A stretch of DNA of 64,000 nt from Stictocephala bisonia (taxonomy: Eukaryota; Arthropoda; Insecta; Hemiptera; Membracidae). The stretch covers positions 1 to 64,000 of the forward strand of contig JAQJVL010000522.1 of assembly GCA_035578905.1 (NCBI GenBank), written 5' to 3'. The notes beneath the pieces were generated by a model that saw only the letters and a list, made by a program, of their open reading frames with translations, ran no database searches and had not been told where the DNA came from. Within the stretch, counting starts at the first letter, position 1; each line of letters begins with the position of its first letter. A program made the position numbers and the translations under genes. This document shows positions 52,504-64,000 of this stretch, piece after piece.

Positions 52504-54150
52504 GGTTCGGCCGTAAACATGGCCTATTAACAGCCATGTTCGTCTCTAATAGCCTTCATATGATGTGTTCTCGTGTTCCCTTCCTACTGAGTCACAGACT
52601 ACAGCTGATATTCACAGAACAGTCCACACACAACGGTAGTAAACTATCTGAGGCCGTAAACATGGCCTATTAACATTCTTGTTTATCTTTGATGGTGTTC
52701 GTAGGACTAGTTCTCTGTATTCCCTTCCTACTGAGTCACAGACTAAGCTGAGATACACAGAACAGTCTACACACAACGGTAGTAAACTATCTGAAGCCGT
52801 AAACATGGCCTATTAATATCTTTGTTTATCTCTGATGGTGTTCGTAGAACGAGTTCTCTGTGTTCCCTTCCTACTGAGTCACAGACTACAGCTGAGATAC
52901 ACAGAACAGTCTACACACAACGGTAGTAAACTATCTGAGGCCGTAAACATGGCCTATTAATATCTTTGTTTATCTCTGATGGTGTTCGTAGAACGAGTTC
53001 TCTGTGTTCCCTTCCTACTGAGTCACAGACTACAGCTGAGATTCACAGAACAGTCTACACACAACGGTAGTAAACTATCTGAAGCCGTAAACATGGCCTA
53101 TTAATATCTTTGTTTATCTCTGATGGTGTTCGTAGAACGAGTTCTCTGTGTTCCCTTCCTACTGAGTCACAGACTACAGCTGAGATACACAGGACAGTCT
53201 ACACACAACGGTAGTAAACTATCTGAGGCCGTAAACATGGCCTATTAACATCCTGATTTATCTCTGATGGTGTTCGTAGGACGAGTTCTCTGTGTTCCCT
53301 TCCTACTGAGTCACAGACTACAGCTGAGATACACAGAACGGTCTACACACAGAACGGTAGTAAACTATCTGAGGCCGTAAACATGGCCTATTAACATCCT
53401 GATTTATCTCTGATAATGTTCGTAGGACGAGTTCTCTGTGTTCTCTTCCTACTAGGTCACATACTACAGCTGATATACACAGAACAGTCTACACAAAACG
53501 ATAGTAAACTATTTGAGGCCGTAAACATGGCCTATTAACATCCTGATTTATTTCTGATGGTGTTCGTAGGACGAGTTCTCTGTGTTCCCTTCCTACTGAG
53601 TCACAGACTAAGCTGAGATACACAGAACAGTCTACACACAACGGTAGTAAACTATCTGAAGCCGTAAACATGGCCTATTAATATCTTTGTTTATCTCTGA
53701 TGGTGTTCGTAGAACGAGTTCTCTGTGTTCCCTTCCTACTGAGTCACAGACTACAGCTGAGATTCACAGAACAGTCTACACACAACGGTAGTAAACTATC
53801 TGAAGCCGTAAACATGGCCTATTAACATCTTTGTTTATATCTGATGGTGTTCGTAGGACGAGTTCTCTGTGTTCCCTTCCTACTGAGTCACAGACTACAG
53901 CTGAGATTCACAGAACAGTCTACACACAACGGTAGTAAACTATCTGAAGCCGTAAACATGGCCTATTAACATTTTTGTTTATATCTGATGGTGTTCGTAG
54001 GACGAGTTCTCTGTGTTCCCTTCCTACTGAGTCACAGACTACAGCTGAGATACACAGAACAGTCCATACACAACGGTAGTAAACTATCTGAAGCCGTAAA
54101 CATGGCCTATTAACATCCTTGCTATCTATAATGGTTCTCGTATAAAGTGT
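52504..54150. repeat. about 145 bp satellite, about 11 copies
   Basis: Units of 144-146 bp each contain GCCGTAAACATGGCCTATTAA, GATGGTGTTCGTAG, CTTCCTACTGAGTCACAGAC and ACACAACGGTAGTAAACTATC. Variants include a 2 bp TAC deletion form (GACTAAGCTG) and an ACACACAGAACGG insertion near 53345. Minus-strand frames of 60-84 codons come from units of 144 bp, divisible by three, and are not treated as genes. The last unit decays after about 54120. Confidence 0.96.
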
Positions 54151-54535
54151 TTTCTGTAACACAGAATTTACCATCCAAATTGAGTATGATGGTTTTTGAC
54201 ACGTTATGAAACAATGGGATTATCCTTTCAACTCCATAAGCAGTTGTTAATTTTTAAATCCCAAATATTTTAATTGTAATTTATTTAAAAGGTAGGAAGC
54301 TTTTCATACATTTCTAGAGTCAGCACTTAGTTGGTAAATGTAACTTCAAGAGTAAGTGTAGTCGGTAATTGAGGGTTATGTCTATATATTACATATGTAC
54401 TACATATAGAAGTATTGAAGTAATCTACATGAACTGAGGACTTTTGATAATTATATTTATTTATTAAACACATATTCAGAAATATTATGTCAGTTATCAG
54501 GTCGTAAAACAACGATTACATTTATTTTATTTGTT

Positions 54536-54539
<4 letters not shown>

Positions 54540-54604
<65 letters not shown>
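54540..54604. repeat. (TA)n microsatellite, about 31 repeats
   Basis: An uninterrupted TA run, with one TG near its right end (54601-54602). It is the longest dinucleotide tract in the window. Confidence 0.97.
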
Positions 54605-54607
<3 letters not shown>

Positions 54608-55057
54608 CCCAAATTAACGTACTGTAAAGCTAAGAGGGAGTAATATATTAAACGTATATCCACTTGATACCCTTTCTACTGCACAGTTGTAGGCTAAGTT
54701 TTAAAAGGCAATTTTTATTTTTTTTTTTGTAATCTTATTAAACAGTTTACATTAAGTCATTAATGAGTACGTCATATTTTAAGTTTGAATAATAAACCAT
54801 AGTCTACAATAATTCTAGACATAACTAAATACTGTTATATTAGGTTGACAGTGTATTTTTGTAACTTAAATATTACATATTACCACATTCAGTTAGCAAT
54901 AATGTGAGTTACTGTCATATATTTATGAGATATCATAGTAAAAAATTATATTGGAAGACAACAATAATTTTTATACAATTATTTTATACCATTTTATATA
55001 TTTGTTTTCATTTATGGTCAAACTATTCAGTTTCACAAACAAATAAAATGAAACATT
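54605..55057. other. AT-rich spacer
   Basis: Unique AT-rich sequence between the microsatellite and the 198 bp array. No gene recognised. The stretch 54151-54539 before the microsatellite is similar. Confidence 0.5.
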
Positions 55058-58000
55058 ACACTTTGTGAGATTAGCTGGTCATGACTGTAGTCAGTAAGGT
55101 ACTCATGAGGAACGACAGTTTGATGAACTACTCTATGCCAATTTGGGTTTTTCCGTCCTGCTTCCATCAACACAACTGATAGTTGCCCTTCAGCTCTACA
55201 TGTGAACTATTCAACCTTAATGTCCCAACAGCACAAATACTACACTTTGTGAGATCAGCTGGTCATGACTGTAGTCAGTAAGGTACTCATGAGGAACGAC
55301 AGTTTGATAACTACTCTATGCCAATTAAGGTTGTTCTCCGTAAATGTATGACGTCCTGCTTCCATCAACACAACTGATAGTTGCTCTTCAGCTCTACATG
55401 TGAACTATTCAACCTTAATGTTCCAACAGCACAAACATTACACTTTGTGAGATCAGCTGGTCATGACTGTAGTCAGTAAGGTACTCATGAGGAACGACAG
55501 TTTGATAACTACTCTATGCCAATTAAGGTTGTTCTCCGTAAATGTATGCCGTCCTGCTTCCATCAACACAACTGATAGTTGCCCTTCAGCTCTACATGTG
55601 AACTATTCAACCTTAATGTTCCAACAGCACAAACACTACACTTTATGAGATCAGCTGGTCATGACTGTAGTCAGTAAGGTACTCATGAGGAACGACAGTT
55701 TGATAACTACTCTATGCCAATTAATTAAGGTTGTTCTCCGTAAATGTATGACGTCCTGCTTCCGTCAACACAACTGATAGTTGCCCTTCAACTCTACATG
55801 TGAACTCTCCAACCTTAATGTCCCAACAGCACAAACATTACACTTTGTGAGATTAGGTGGTCATGACTGTAGTCAGTAAGGTACTCATGAGGAACGACAG
55901 TTTGATGAACTACTCTATGCCATTTAATTAAGGTTGTTCTCCGTAAATGTATGACGTCCTGCTTCCGTCAACACAACTGATAGTTGCCCTTCAACTCTAC
56001 ATGTGAACTATTCAACCTTAATGTTCCAACAGCACAAACACTGCACTTTGTGAGATCAGCTGGTCATGACTGTAGTCAGTAAGGTACTCATGAGGAACGA
56101 CAGTTTGATGAACTACTCTATGCCAATTAAGGTTTTCTCCGTAAATGTATGATGTCCTGCTTCCATCTACAGAACTGATAGTTGCCCTTCAGCTCTACAT
56201 GTGAACTATTCAACCTTAATGTTCCAACAGCACAAACACTGCACTTTGTGAGATCAGCTGGTCATGACTGTAGTCAGTAAGGTACTCATGAGGAACGACA
56301 GTTTGATAACTACTCTATGCCAATTAAGGTTGTTCTCCGTAAATGTATGACGTCCTGCTTCCATCAACACAACTGATAGTTGCCCTTCAGCTCTACATGT
56401 GAACTATTCAACCTTAATGTCCCAACAGCACAAACACTACACTTTGTGAGATCAGCTGGTCATGACTGTAGTCAGTAAGGTACTCATGAGGAACGACAGT
56501 TTGATAACTACTCTATGCCAATTAAGGTTGTTCTCCGTAAATGTATGACGTCCTGCTTCCATCAACACAACTGATAGTTGCCCTTCACCTCTACATGTGA
56601 ACTATTCAACCTTAATGTCCCAACAGCACAACTACACTTTGTGAGATCAGCTGGTCATGACTGTAGTCAGTAAAGTACTCATGAGGAACGACAGTTTGAT
56701 AACTACTCTATGCCAATTAAGGTTGTTCTCCGTAAATTTATGACGTCCTGCTTCCATCAACACAACTGATAGTTGCCCTTCAGCTCTACATGTGAACTAT
56801 TCAACCTTAATGTCCCAACAGCAAAAATACTACACTTTGTGAGATCAGCTGGTCATGACTGTAGTCAGTAAGGTACTCATGAGGAACGACAGTTTGATGA
56901 ACTACTCTATGCCAATTAAGGTTTTTCTCCGTAAATGTATGACGTCCTGCTTCCATCAACACAACTGATAGTTGCCCTCCAGCTCTACATGTGAACTATT
57001 CAACCTTAATGTTCCAACAGCACAAACACAGCACTTTGTGAGATCAGCTGGTCATGACTGTAGTCAGTAAGGTACTCATAAGGAACGACAGTTTAATAAC
57101 TACTCTATGCCAATTAATTAAGGTTGTTCTCCGTAAATGTATGACGTCCTGCTTCTGACAACACAACTGATAGTTGCCCTTCAACTCTACATGTGAACTC
57201 TCCAACCTTAATGTCCCAACAGCACAAACATTACACTTTGTAAGATCAGCTGGTCATGACTGTAGTCAGTAAGGTACTCATGAGGAACGACAGTTTGATG
57301 AACTACTCTATGCCAATTAAGGTTTTTCTCCGTAAATGTATGACGTCCTGCTTCCATCAACACAACTGATAGTTGCCCTTCAGCTCTACATGTGAACTAT
57401 TCAACCTTAATGTTCCAACAGCACAAACACTACACTTTGTGAGATCAGCTTGTCATGACTGTAGTCAGTAAGGTACTCATAAGGAACGACAGTTTGATGA
57501 ACTACTCTATGCCAATTAATTAAGGTTGTTCTCCGTAAATGTATGACGTCCTGCTTCCGTCAACACAACTGATAGTTACCCTTCAGCTCTACATGTGAAC
57601 TATGCAACCTTAATGTTCCAACAGCACAAACACTGCACTTTGTGAGATCAGCTGGTCATGACTGTAGTCAGTAAGGTACTCATGAGGAACGACAGTTTGA
57701 TAACTACTCTATGCCAATTAAGGTTGTTCTCCGTAAATGTATGACGTCCTGCTTCCATCAACACAACTGATAGTTGCCCTTCAACTCTACATGTGAACTC
57801 TCCAACCTTAATGTCCCAACAGCACAAACACTACACTTTGTGAGATCAGCTGGTCATGACTGAAGTCAGTAAGGTACTCATAAGGAACGACAGTTTGATA
57901 ACTACTCTATGCCAATTAATTAAGGTTGTTCTCCGTAAATGTATGACGTCCTGCTTCCGTCAACACAACTGATAGTTGCCCTTCAACTCTACATGTGAAC

Positions 58001-59040
58001 TCTCCAACCTTAATGTCCCAACAGCACAAACATTACACTTTGTGAGATCAGCTGGTCATGACTGTAGTCAGTAAGGTACTCATGAGGAACGACAGTTTGA
58101 TGAACTACTCTATGCCAATTAAGGTTGTTCTCCGTAAATATATGACGTCCTGCTTCCATCAACACAACTGATAGTTGCCCTTCAACTCTACATGTGAACT
58201 CTCCAACCTTAATGTCCCAACAGCACAAACATTACACTTTGTGAGATCAGCTGGTCATGACTGTAGTCAGTAAGGTACTCATGAGGAACGACAGTTTGAT
58301 GAACTACTCTATGCCAATTAATTAAGGTTGTTCTCCGTAAATGTATGACGTCCTGCTTCCGTCAACACAACTGATGGTTGCCCTTCAACTCTACATGTGA
58401 ACTATTCAACCTTAATGTTCCAACAGCACAAACACTACACTTTGTGAGATCAGCTGGTCATGACTGTAGTCAGTAAGGTACTCATGAGGAACGACAGTTC
58501 GATGAACTACTCTATGCCAATTAAATAAGGTTGTTCTCCGTAAATGTATGACGTCCTGCTTCCGTCAACACAACTGATAGTTGCCCTTCAACTCTACATG
58601 TGAACTCTCCAACCTTAATGTCCCAACAGCACAAACACTACACTTTGTGAGATCAGCTGGTCATGACTGTAGTCATGACTGTAAGGTACTCATGAGGAAC
58701 GACAGTTTAATGAACTACTCTATGCCAATTAATATTGTTCTCCGTAAATGTATGACGTCCTGCTTCCATCAAAACAACTGATAGTTGCCCTTCAACTCTA
58801 CATGTGAACTCTCCAACCTTAATGTCCCAACAGCACAAACACTACACTTTGTGAGATCAGCTGGTCATGACTGTAGTCAGTAAGATACTCATGAGGAACG
58901 ACAGTTTGATAACTACTCTATGCCAATTAAGGTTGTTCTCCGTAAATGTATGACGTCCTGCTTCCATCAACTCAACTGATAGTTGCCCTTCAGCTTTACA
59001 TGTGAACTATTCAACCTTAATGTTCCAACAGCACAAACAG
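55058..59040. repeat. about 198 bp satellite, about 20 copies
   Basis: Unit landmarks are CACTTTGTGAGATCAGCTGG, TCATGACTGTAGTCAGTAAG, GAGGAACGACAGTTTGAT, CTCCGTAAATGTATGACGTC and CTACATGTGAACT. Two main length classes result from an AATT duplication (CCAATTAAGG versus CCAATTAATTAAGG), and GATAACT alternates with GATGAACT. One unit near 58665-58680 has a local 10 bp duplication in the TGACTGTAGTCA hairpin. The first unit lacks part of the CCGTAAATGTATGACG stretch. No long frame stays open. Confidence 0.96.
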
Positions 59041-59974
59041 TCGTTGGAGCAACTGTTAAATTTATATTGTTGCCATTTTACAGTGGGACGTTGTAGATTA
59101 CATTTAATGATGGCATAACATTGATAAATGTCACCAACCTGTCGTAAGCTACGAAGCAGTACTAACACTTCTAACGATATTGATGATGATGCTGATCCGA
59201 CTTTTACTGTTTATGGTGTTATATTATCAGCTGTTATAATATTCAATATTGCCAATCATATGATATATGTTTTAATAGTTATATTATAAAATAAAGTTGA
59301 TTATTTTTTTACGTGTTCCAAACATTATTTTACACTGCATAACAATACGCTGCTTATAGGTAATGTTAAATTGATAATATAATAAAATTTACTGTCGAGG
59401 TTAGAAACGACATTAGTGCAAGCCAATTGTTCGAGTGTATGTTGATTAAAATTAAAAGTAAAATGTTATATTGTTATTGTTGATATAAAAAACATGTGTA
59501 TTATGTACTGTAATTATGTAATGTCGTTTGTATTGTTAGTTTACAAACTACGTTCATTTACGAAAACCAATTTGTAATTCTTACAGACTATGGAATTAGA
59601 ACATGGAAGATTACATTGACACAGCTGATAGAAAACAAGTTCAACATTATAATGGACGTATCTATAGAATGGAACCTACTAGATTAACAAATTAGATCGA
59701 AAATTGAAATGGGATCAAACATAAACGAATGGTGGATATGTACGGTAAATAAAAATAAGAAAGAAACAACCAAAACACAAACTGGTCTTTTGCCTTTGAG
59801 AGCAATAAAAAATATGAAGTATACTATATTAACTTTAAAATATTTAAGTAATAGCTTCGGGTAAAGACTGTAATGGGTTACAAATAAAAATTCGAATAGG
59901 AGCATTTTTTTTAACTTCACTCGCCAGTTCACATGGGCCTACAGGTCTGTTTTTTAACTTTATTCAATGAGTGA
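59041..59974. other. AT-rich interval, nothing recognised
   Basis: Unique sequence after the 198 bp array. Short frames, such as an 82-codon minus-strand one near 59684-59932, show only hydrophobic AT-driven composition. Confidence 0.45.
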
Positions 59975-60050
59975 AGTACAGTGGGGATTCGAACCTTGCA
60001 AATTGCCATCCGCAGTCTGAAGCCTCAGCCACTGAGCCACCATACCGACA
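59975..60050 (-). mobile_element. tRNA-like SINE head with canonical pol III boxes
   Basis: On the minus strand, TGGCTCAGTGGC (A box, 60028-60039) is followed 33 bp later by GGTTCGAATCC (perfect B box, 59984-59994). The head lacks pairing acceptor arms, and the anticodon region is not tRNA-like, so it is tRNA-derived rather than a working tRNA gene. The body would extend towards 59940 and below, where I see no clear tail. Confidence 0.6.
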
Positions 60051-60260
60051 ATATATGGACAGATGTGTTCTTTTTATAAAACAATTTGTTACAACGTCAT
60101 ATGCCGGGCCTCTATGGTCTACTTATATGTGAAACAGTTGTTGGTATGGTAGTTTTTATAATTACGATTTTCTTCCTCTTTCTACAGCATTTATTCTATT
60201 AATTCCATAGATAATTTATGACCCAATAACAGCTGAATTCTCCAAATTAAGTCTCTGATA

Positions 60261-60300
60261 GGGATCAAACCCTCTACCTGCTCGTTTCCTTCAGAGCCCA
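60261..60300 (-). mobile_element. second, degenerate tRNA-like pol III box pair
   Basis: The minus strand shows GGTTTGATCCC (B-box-like, 60261-60271), preceded by TGGGCTCTGAAGG (weak A box, 60288-60300). The spacing is short for a tRNA. It may be part of a composite SINE with the head at 59975-60050 or a coincidence. Confidence 0.25.
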
Positions 60301-60310
60301 CAATACTGAC

Positions 60311-61472
60311 AACAGTAACATTATTACTATCATTGTTACTATCTTTTTACCAAATAGTTTGATTACAGTACAACGAAGTATTAAAACCAGTGTTGAATAC
60401 AATTTATTGTGCTATAATAAACTGTTCTCTCTAAGGAACAGTCGACCTTAGTAACAATGACTACACTCGTTCATCTACACTCGTCACACTTATGCGCACC
60501 TCATATTAACCCATATCCCTACAACTGACGTCTTAATAATTAATGACTTAAATAACAAACTTTATAATTATGCTCAACAAATAGATATTACACTTTTTTA
60601 AGATATGCAGCCTCTCTTCCATGTAAAAACACTGTTGTGGGAGCTTTTAACGAGCCCATCAAAATACAATGTAGTAAAAACCAGGCCAGCTTTTATGACA
60701 GTTTTTTGATTACGGCACTTAAAGAGTTGTAAGCTGATGTTTGACTTACTTTTGGTGATTTATTAATCATTATAATTTTATTGTCTCATCATGTATTATT
60801 TATCACAAGTGGATATTGGATTTATATAAACCAATAAAGCCTCCATGTTAATTAACATTTTTATTTAATTTGTGCTTGGTATATAGTACTTTGGTGTATT
60901 TACGCAGTTAGGTCATATCCTATTTTTTAAATCAACACAAGATATTATATAATTTTTTATTAGTTTTAATAAAAGCTACTAGTTTAATTCTTAATAGAGA
61001 GTTTTAATTAAACATGGAGTGTTACAAAATGATATATTTTGAATTTTGCTCCAGTCATAATCAATAAACAATTGTAAATTATAATTAAAAACATTTGCCA
61101 GTAATTACATTTGCTATATGTTATTACATTTGTGTACCATATTTTGCCAAGTTTTGATAAAAACACGCTTTATTATTTATTATGGATACATACGAACACG
61201 AAATAACTGAACAATGAATAGGTAAATCTACATGCGTATAGGAATGAAACTCAGATCATTGATATTTATTTTTTAATATTGACCAAGTCTTATTATCTTT
61301 ATATTGTTGGAGGTAAATCTTCTACATTTATTGCAGTTTCAATGGAAAAAAAACAATGTATTAAGATTTTTAAAGAAAGATAGGGGATGCTAAGAGTCAA
61401 AATTAAAATGAAAAAAGACCAAAAAAGATGAATAAATCTTTCGTTTTAAATAATGTGTTTATACATTTGAAC
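60311..61472. other. AT-rich interval, nothing recognised
   Basis: Unique AT-rich sequence with no ORF of note or repeat family. Confidence 0.5.
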
Positions 61473-62062
61473 ATCTTGCTTAGTGCTTGAGTGGTTCTCA
61501 CAATTAACAAGGATCTATTCCTGAAAGGGATTTTCAAAGTCAGCCAATATTCAGAGTTCAAGCCAGTGTAAAGGCCATATTGAGGTGGAACCAAGCAACT
61601 CACTTCACGGTCCAGAACAACTGAAAGGCTCTGGCTGGCGTAGTGGCCTATGGACTGCAGGCCAATATTCAGAGTCTAAGACAGTGTAAAGGCCATATTG
61701 AGGTGGAACGAAGCGGCTGGCTGTTACCAAGCAACTCACTTCACGGTCCAGAACAACTGAAAGGCTCTGGCTGGCGTTGTGGCCTGTGGACTGCAGGCCA
61801 ATATTCAGAGTCTAAGACAGTGTAAAGGCCATATTGAGGTGGAACGAAGCGGCTGGCTGTTACCAAGCAACTCACTTCACGGTCCAGAACAACTGAAAGG
61901 CTCTGGCTGGCGTTGTGGCCTGTGGACTGCAGGCCAATATTCAGAGTCTAAGCCAGTGTAAAGGCCATATTGAGGTGGAACGAAGCGGCTGGCTGTTACC
62001 AAGCAACTCACTTCACGGTCCAGAACAACTGAAAGGCTCTAGCTGGCGTTGTGGCATGTAGA
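61473..62062. repeat. dispersed repeat, copy 2, with an internal 136 bp tandem amplification
   Basis: The left part (ATCTTGCTTAGTGCTTGAG to GGGATTTTCAAAG) matches 8741-8810. From about 61539, the remaining segment is present in about four tandem copies of 136 bp, with junctions GACTGCAGGCCAATATTCAG at about 61655, 61791 and 61927. The first copy lacks about 20 bp (GAAGCGGCTGGCTGTTAC). The last copy resumes GTGGCATGTAGACT as in copy 1. Plus-strand 60-codon frames inside are by-products of the repetition. Confidence 0.92.
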
Positions 62063-63690
62063 CTTGCGTGTCAATGGCTAGATGATCACCGTTGCTAGAC
62101 GTAAAGGTCGGGTACCTACAAAGAAAGAGAGGCTTTTCCTGTATATTTTTAATACGCGAGTGATTTATATCCTTAGGTCCTTAGATATTTCATTCAATGT
62201 AAGAGACTATTCTATTTCGTATCATACGTAAAATTCAGAAGGTTTAAATCGTTTCCATCTGAGACCTAAGGCAGTTTTGTTTATGGTGTATCGCTCATAT
62301 ATAGGCATACACTATCAAAATGTTTAGCAAGAATTTGCTACACAAAGGGCAAACACATAAACTATCAAACAAAGGGTAACATTTGATTGAAGTAAAGGTT
62401 TTAAAGAATAGTGAAGAAAAAAATAAATATAGTTTGATGTAGCAGCTAACCGAAAACAGTCAATAGCTTGTTATGTGTACGTCATTGTTAAGTAGTAACT
62501 TCCATTTAGAGAAATATTATTGTAACATCTAAATTTTAATTAGCTTACTAAGCATATATACATACCTTCATTTCCTTTAATATTATAATACATACTCTAA
62601 TAACAATTAAACTAAGATTATTTTATTTAAGATAATGGGTTTGGTGAAATAAGAATTCAAATTTAAATCCTAAATATTTATTGCATGATAGCTTTGTACT
62701 TGTAGAGTATCATATTTTTTCTATTACTTTTATTTATTTAGATTATATCAGCTTAAAATTTTTTTGACAAATACATAAATTAAAGTGAAGTTGAAGGCCA
62801 AGAAAAAAATATACGTTTGGAGTTGTTGATTTCCTGATATGATTTTATTAGTTTAGTTTGTTATTACCATAGTAACAAATATTATAGTAATAAACATAAT
62901 AATAATGTGCATAAACATGATTTTACATTAATCTGTAATAAATTCATAAATATGCGCATATCGTTCTAACATTTTCCTGTTGAGTTTCTGTGCATATAAT
63001 GTTTCAAAGTTCCACCTATGGAAAGGAGAAATCTGTCGACGTCAGCGAACAGTTTTTTTAAAGAATATTATTCACTACTGCATATATTACAAAATGGTTG
63101 TTATAGGTAAAGGTAATACTATTAACGCAGGCCTATATATTATGCACATTGTAATAAGGAAACATACTTGATACAATATTACAAATTTGTACTATGTTTA
63201 AAGAGATTTTGTACAAATTTGAAGCATAATAAGGAACATAACCTGAAAATATATTTTTAATATCTTTTGAGATACTGGGGGGTTTAATTGTGAATGAATT
63301 GTAAAATAAAACTGTATAACTCCATAATTTGAAAAAAAGTGAATGTCCACGTTTCACACTAGAAAGAATAAATTTATGGGTTTTACAAAGCGAAATCTCC
63401 ATGTCTTGATAAGAGAAACTTAAGACAAAAGACAAATGGCTGACCTAGTTACCCACCATTTCAGTATCTTGGTTTACACAACCCCCCCCCCCCTCAAGAC
63501 GGTCGCAGATTTCCGTTTATTAAATTAGGCCATACTGGAAACCAACCAACTGGGTATGTAATATCTTTATATTAGGATTATAAAGATTAATTATGCTAAG
63601 TTTATTACTTAGTATATTTGACTTAAAATTAAAATATATGTTGTTCGAGAAAAGTAATGCATTTCCATTTTAAAAACTGAAAACATATAA
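62063..63690. other. AT-rich interval with a C12 run
   Basis: A homopolymer of about 12 C lies at 63482-63493. A minus-strand frame at 63133-63435 (100 codons) and a plus-strand one at 62980-63171 have no recognisable domains. I see no gene. Confidence 0.45.
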
Positions 63691-63824
63691 AAAATATCTA
63701 AGTACTCTAGACAGTTGAATATTTAATGAAATCTTAATATCAAAGTGATATATATATATATATATATCACTTTGATATTAAGATTTCATTAAATATTCAA
63801 CTGTCTAGAGTACTTAGATATTTT
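63691..63824. repeat. perfect 134 bp palindrome
   Basis: The 67 bp arms are exact reverse complements with no spacer, centred at 63757/63758 in a TATATATA run. The arms include AAAATATCTAAGTACTCTAG and its complement CTAGAGTACTTAGATATTTT. Symmetry stops abruptly at both ends. A second TA run follows at 63829-63851. It could be a foldback transposon, a recent inverted duplication or an assembly/read artefact. Confidence 0.95.
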
Positions 63825-64000
63825 AAACTATATATATATATATATATATATTGTTTGATATTTGTTCACATTTTCACATATAAGTACTAAATAAAGGGCT
63901 TTAATATTGCTTCATATTTAATTATATGTTCATATCTAAATTTTGCAATGTATGACTTTTTCATCACACCTTAACATTTAAGCACTACAGTTTCTTTTAT
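63825..64000. other. TA-rich tail of window
   Basis: A (TA)n stretch at about 63829-63851, followed by unique AT-rich sequence. Nothing else recognised. Confidence 0.6.

Noticed and set aside
52612..54174. Minus-strand 60-84 codon frames (SLLPLCVDCSVYLSL type)
   Set aside because: They repeat with the 145 bp unit, breaking where units are 145-146 bp rather than 144. No other support.
54540..54604. Replication origin or regulatory switch at the (TA)n tract
   Set aside because: A plain dinucleotide microsatellite explains it. Nothing nearby supports a specific function.
59975..60050. A functional tRNA gene
   Set aside because: A and B boxes are good, but the ends do not form an acceptor stem and the middle does not form a normal anticodon arm. 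A tRNA-derived SINE head fits better.

Overview
The window looks like repeat-rich animal DNA, most likely from an arthropod and probably an insect. I base this on high AT content, a decayed jockey/CR1-like LINE, a TTAA-flanked DNA transposon whose protein resembles arthropod 'Mutator-like transposase' proteins, tRNA-derived SINE-like heads, and no prokaryotic gene organisation. The species call is inference. I find no intact host gene. The only convincing protein-coding sequences are two broken transposable-element genes, both on the minus strand: a transposase fragment at 3744-4538 and reverse transcriptase remains at about 41960-43990.

About 45 kb of the 64 kb (roughly 70%, counted by eye) consists of at least eleven tandem-repeat families that share no obvious sequence. 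From left to right they are: a 35-42 bp minisatellite (140-366); a 13 bp repeat (571-679); a 30 bp repeat (2722-2899); an 11-12 bp repeat containing an inverted block (5290-7154); an ~81 bp repeat full of splice-donor-like hairpins (7516-8725); a 36 bp repeat (9652-10103); a 48 bp satellite of about 30.1 kb and some 628 units (11300-41435); a 130 bp satellite (46761-51710); a ~145 bp satellite (52504-54150); a ~198 bp satellite (55058-59040); and a 136 bp amplification inside a dispersed repeat (61473-62062).

The 48 bp array has clear internal architecture. A left subarray (11300-14790) is followed by a divergent, indel-rich junction (to about 15960), a long homogenised core (to about 40950) and a divergent right edge that resembles the left junction. 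Within it, longer segments recur at offsets that are exact multiples of 48 bp: 1680, 2736, 3504 and 16320 bp. The long stop-free frames in the array (up to about 1190 codons, minus strand) follow from a 48 bp period divisible by three. They contain no in-frame ATG, so I do not call them genes.

Between the arrays lie AT-rich intervals with SINE-like heads (10620-10830, 45260-45600, 59975-60050), a promoter-like motif cluster (453-530), a (TA)n microsatellite (54540-54604) and a perfect 134 bp palindrome (63691-63824). The overall picture is a heterochromatin-like repeat cluster. I see no operon, CRISPR array or multi-gene system.
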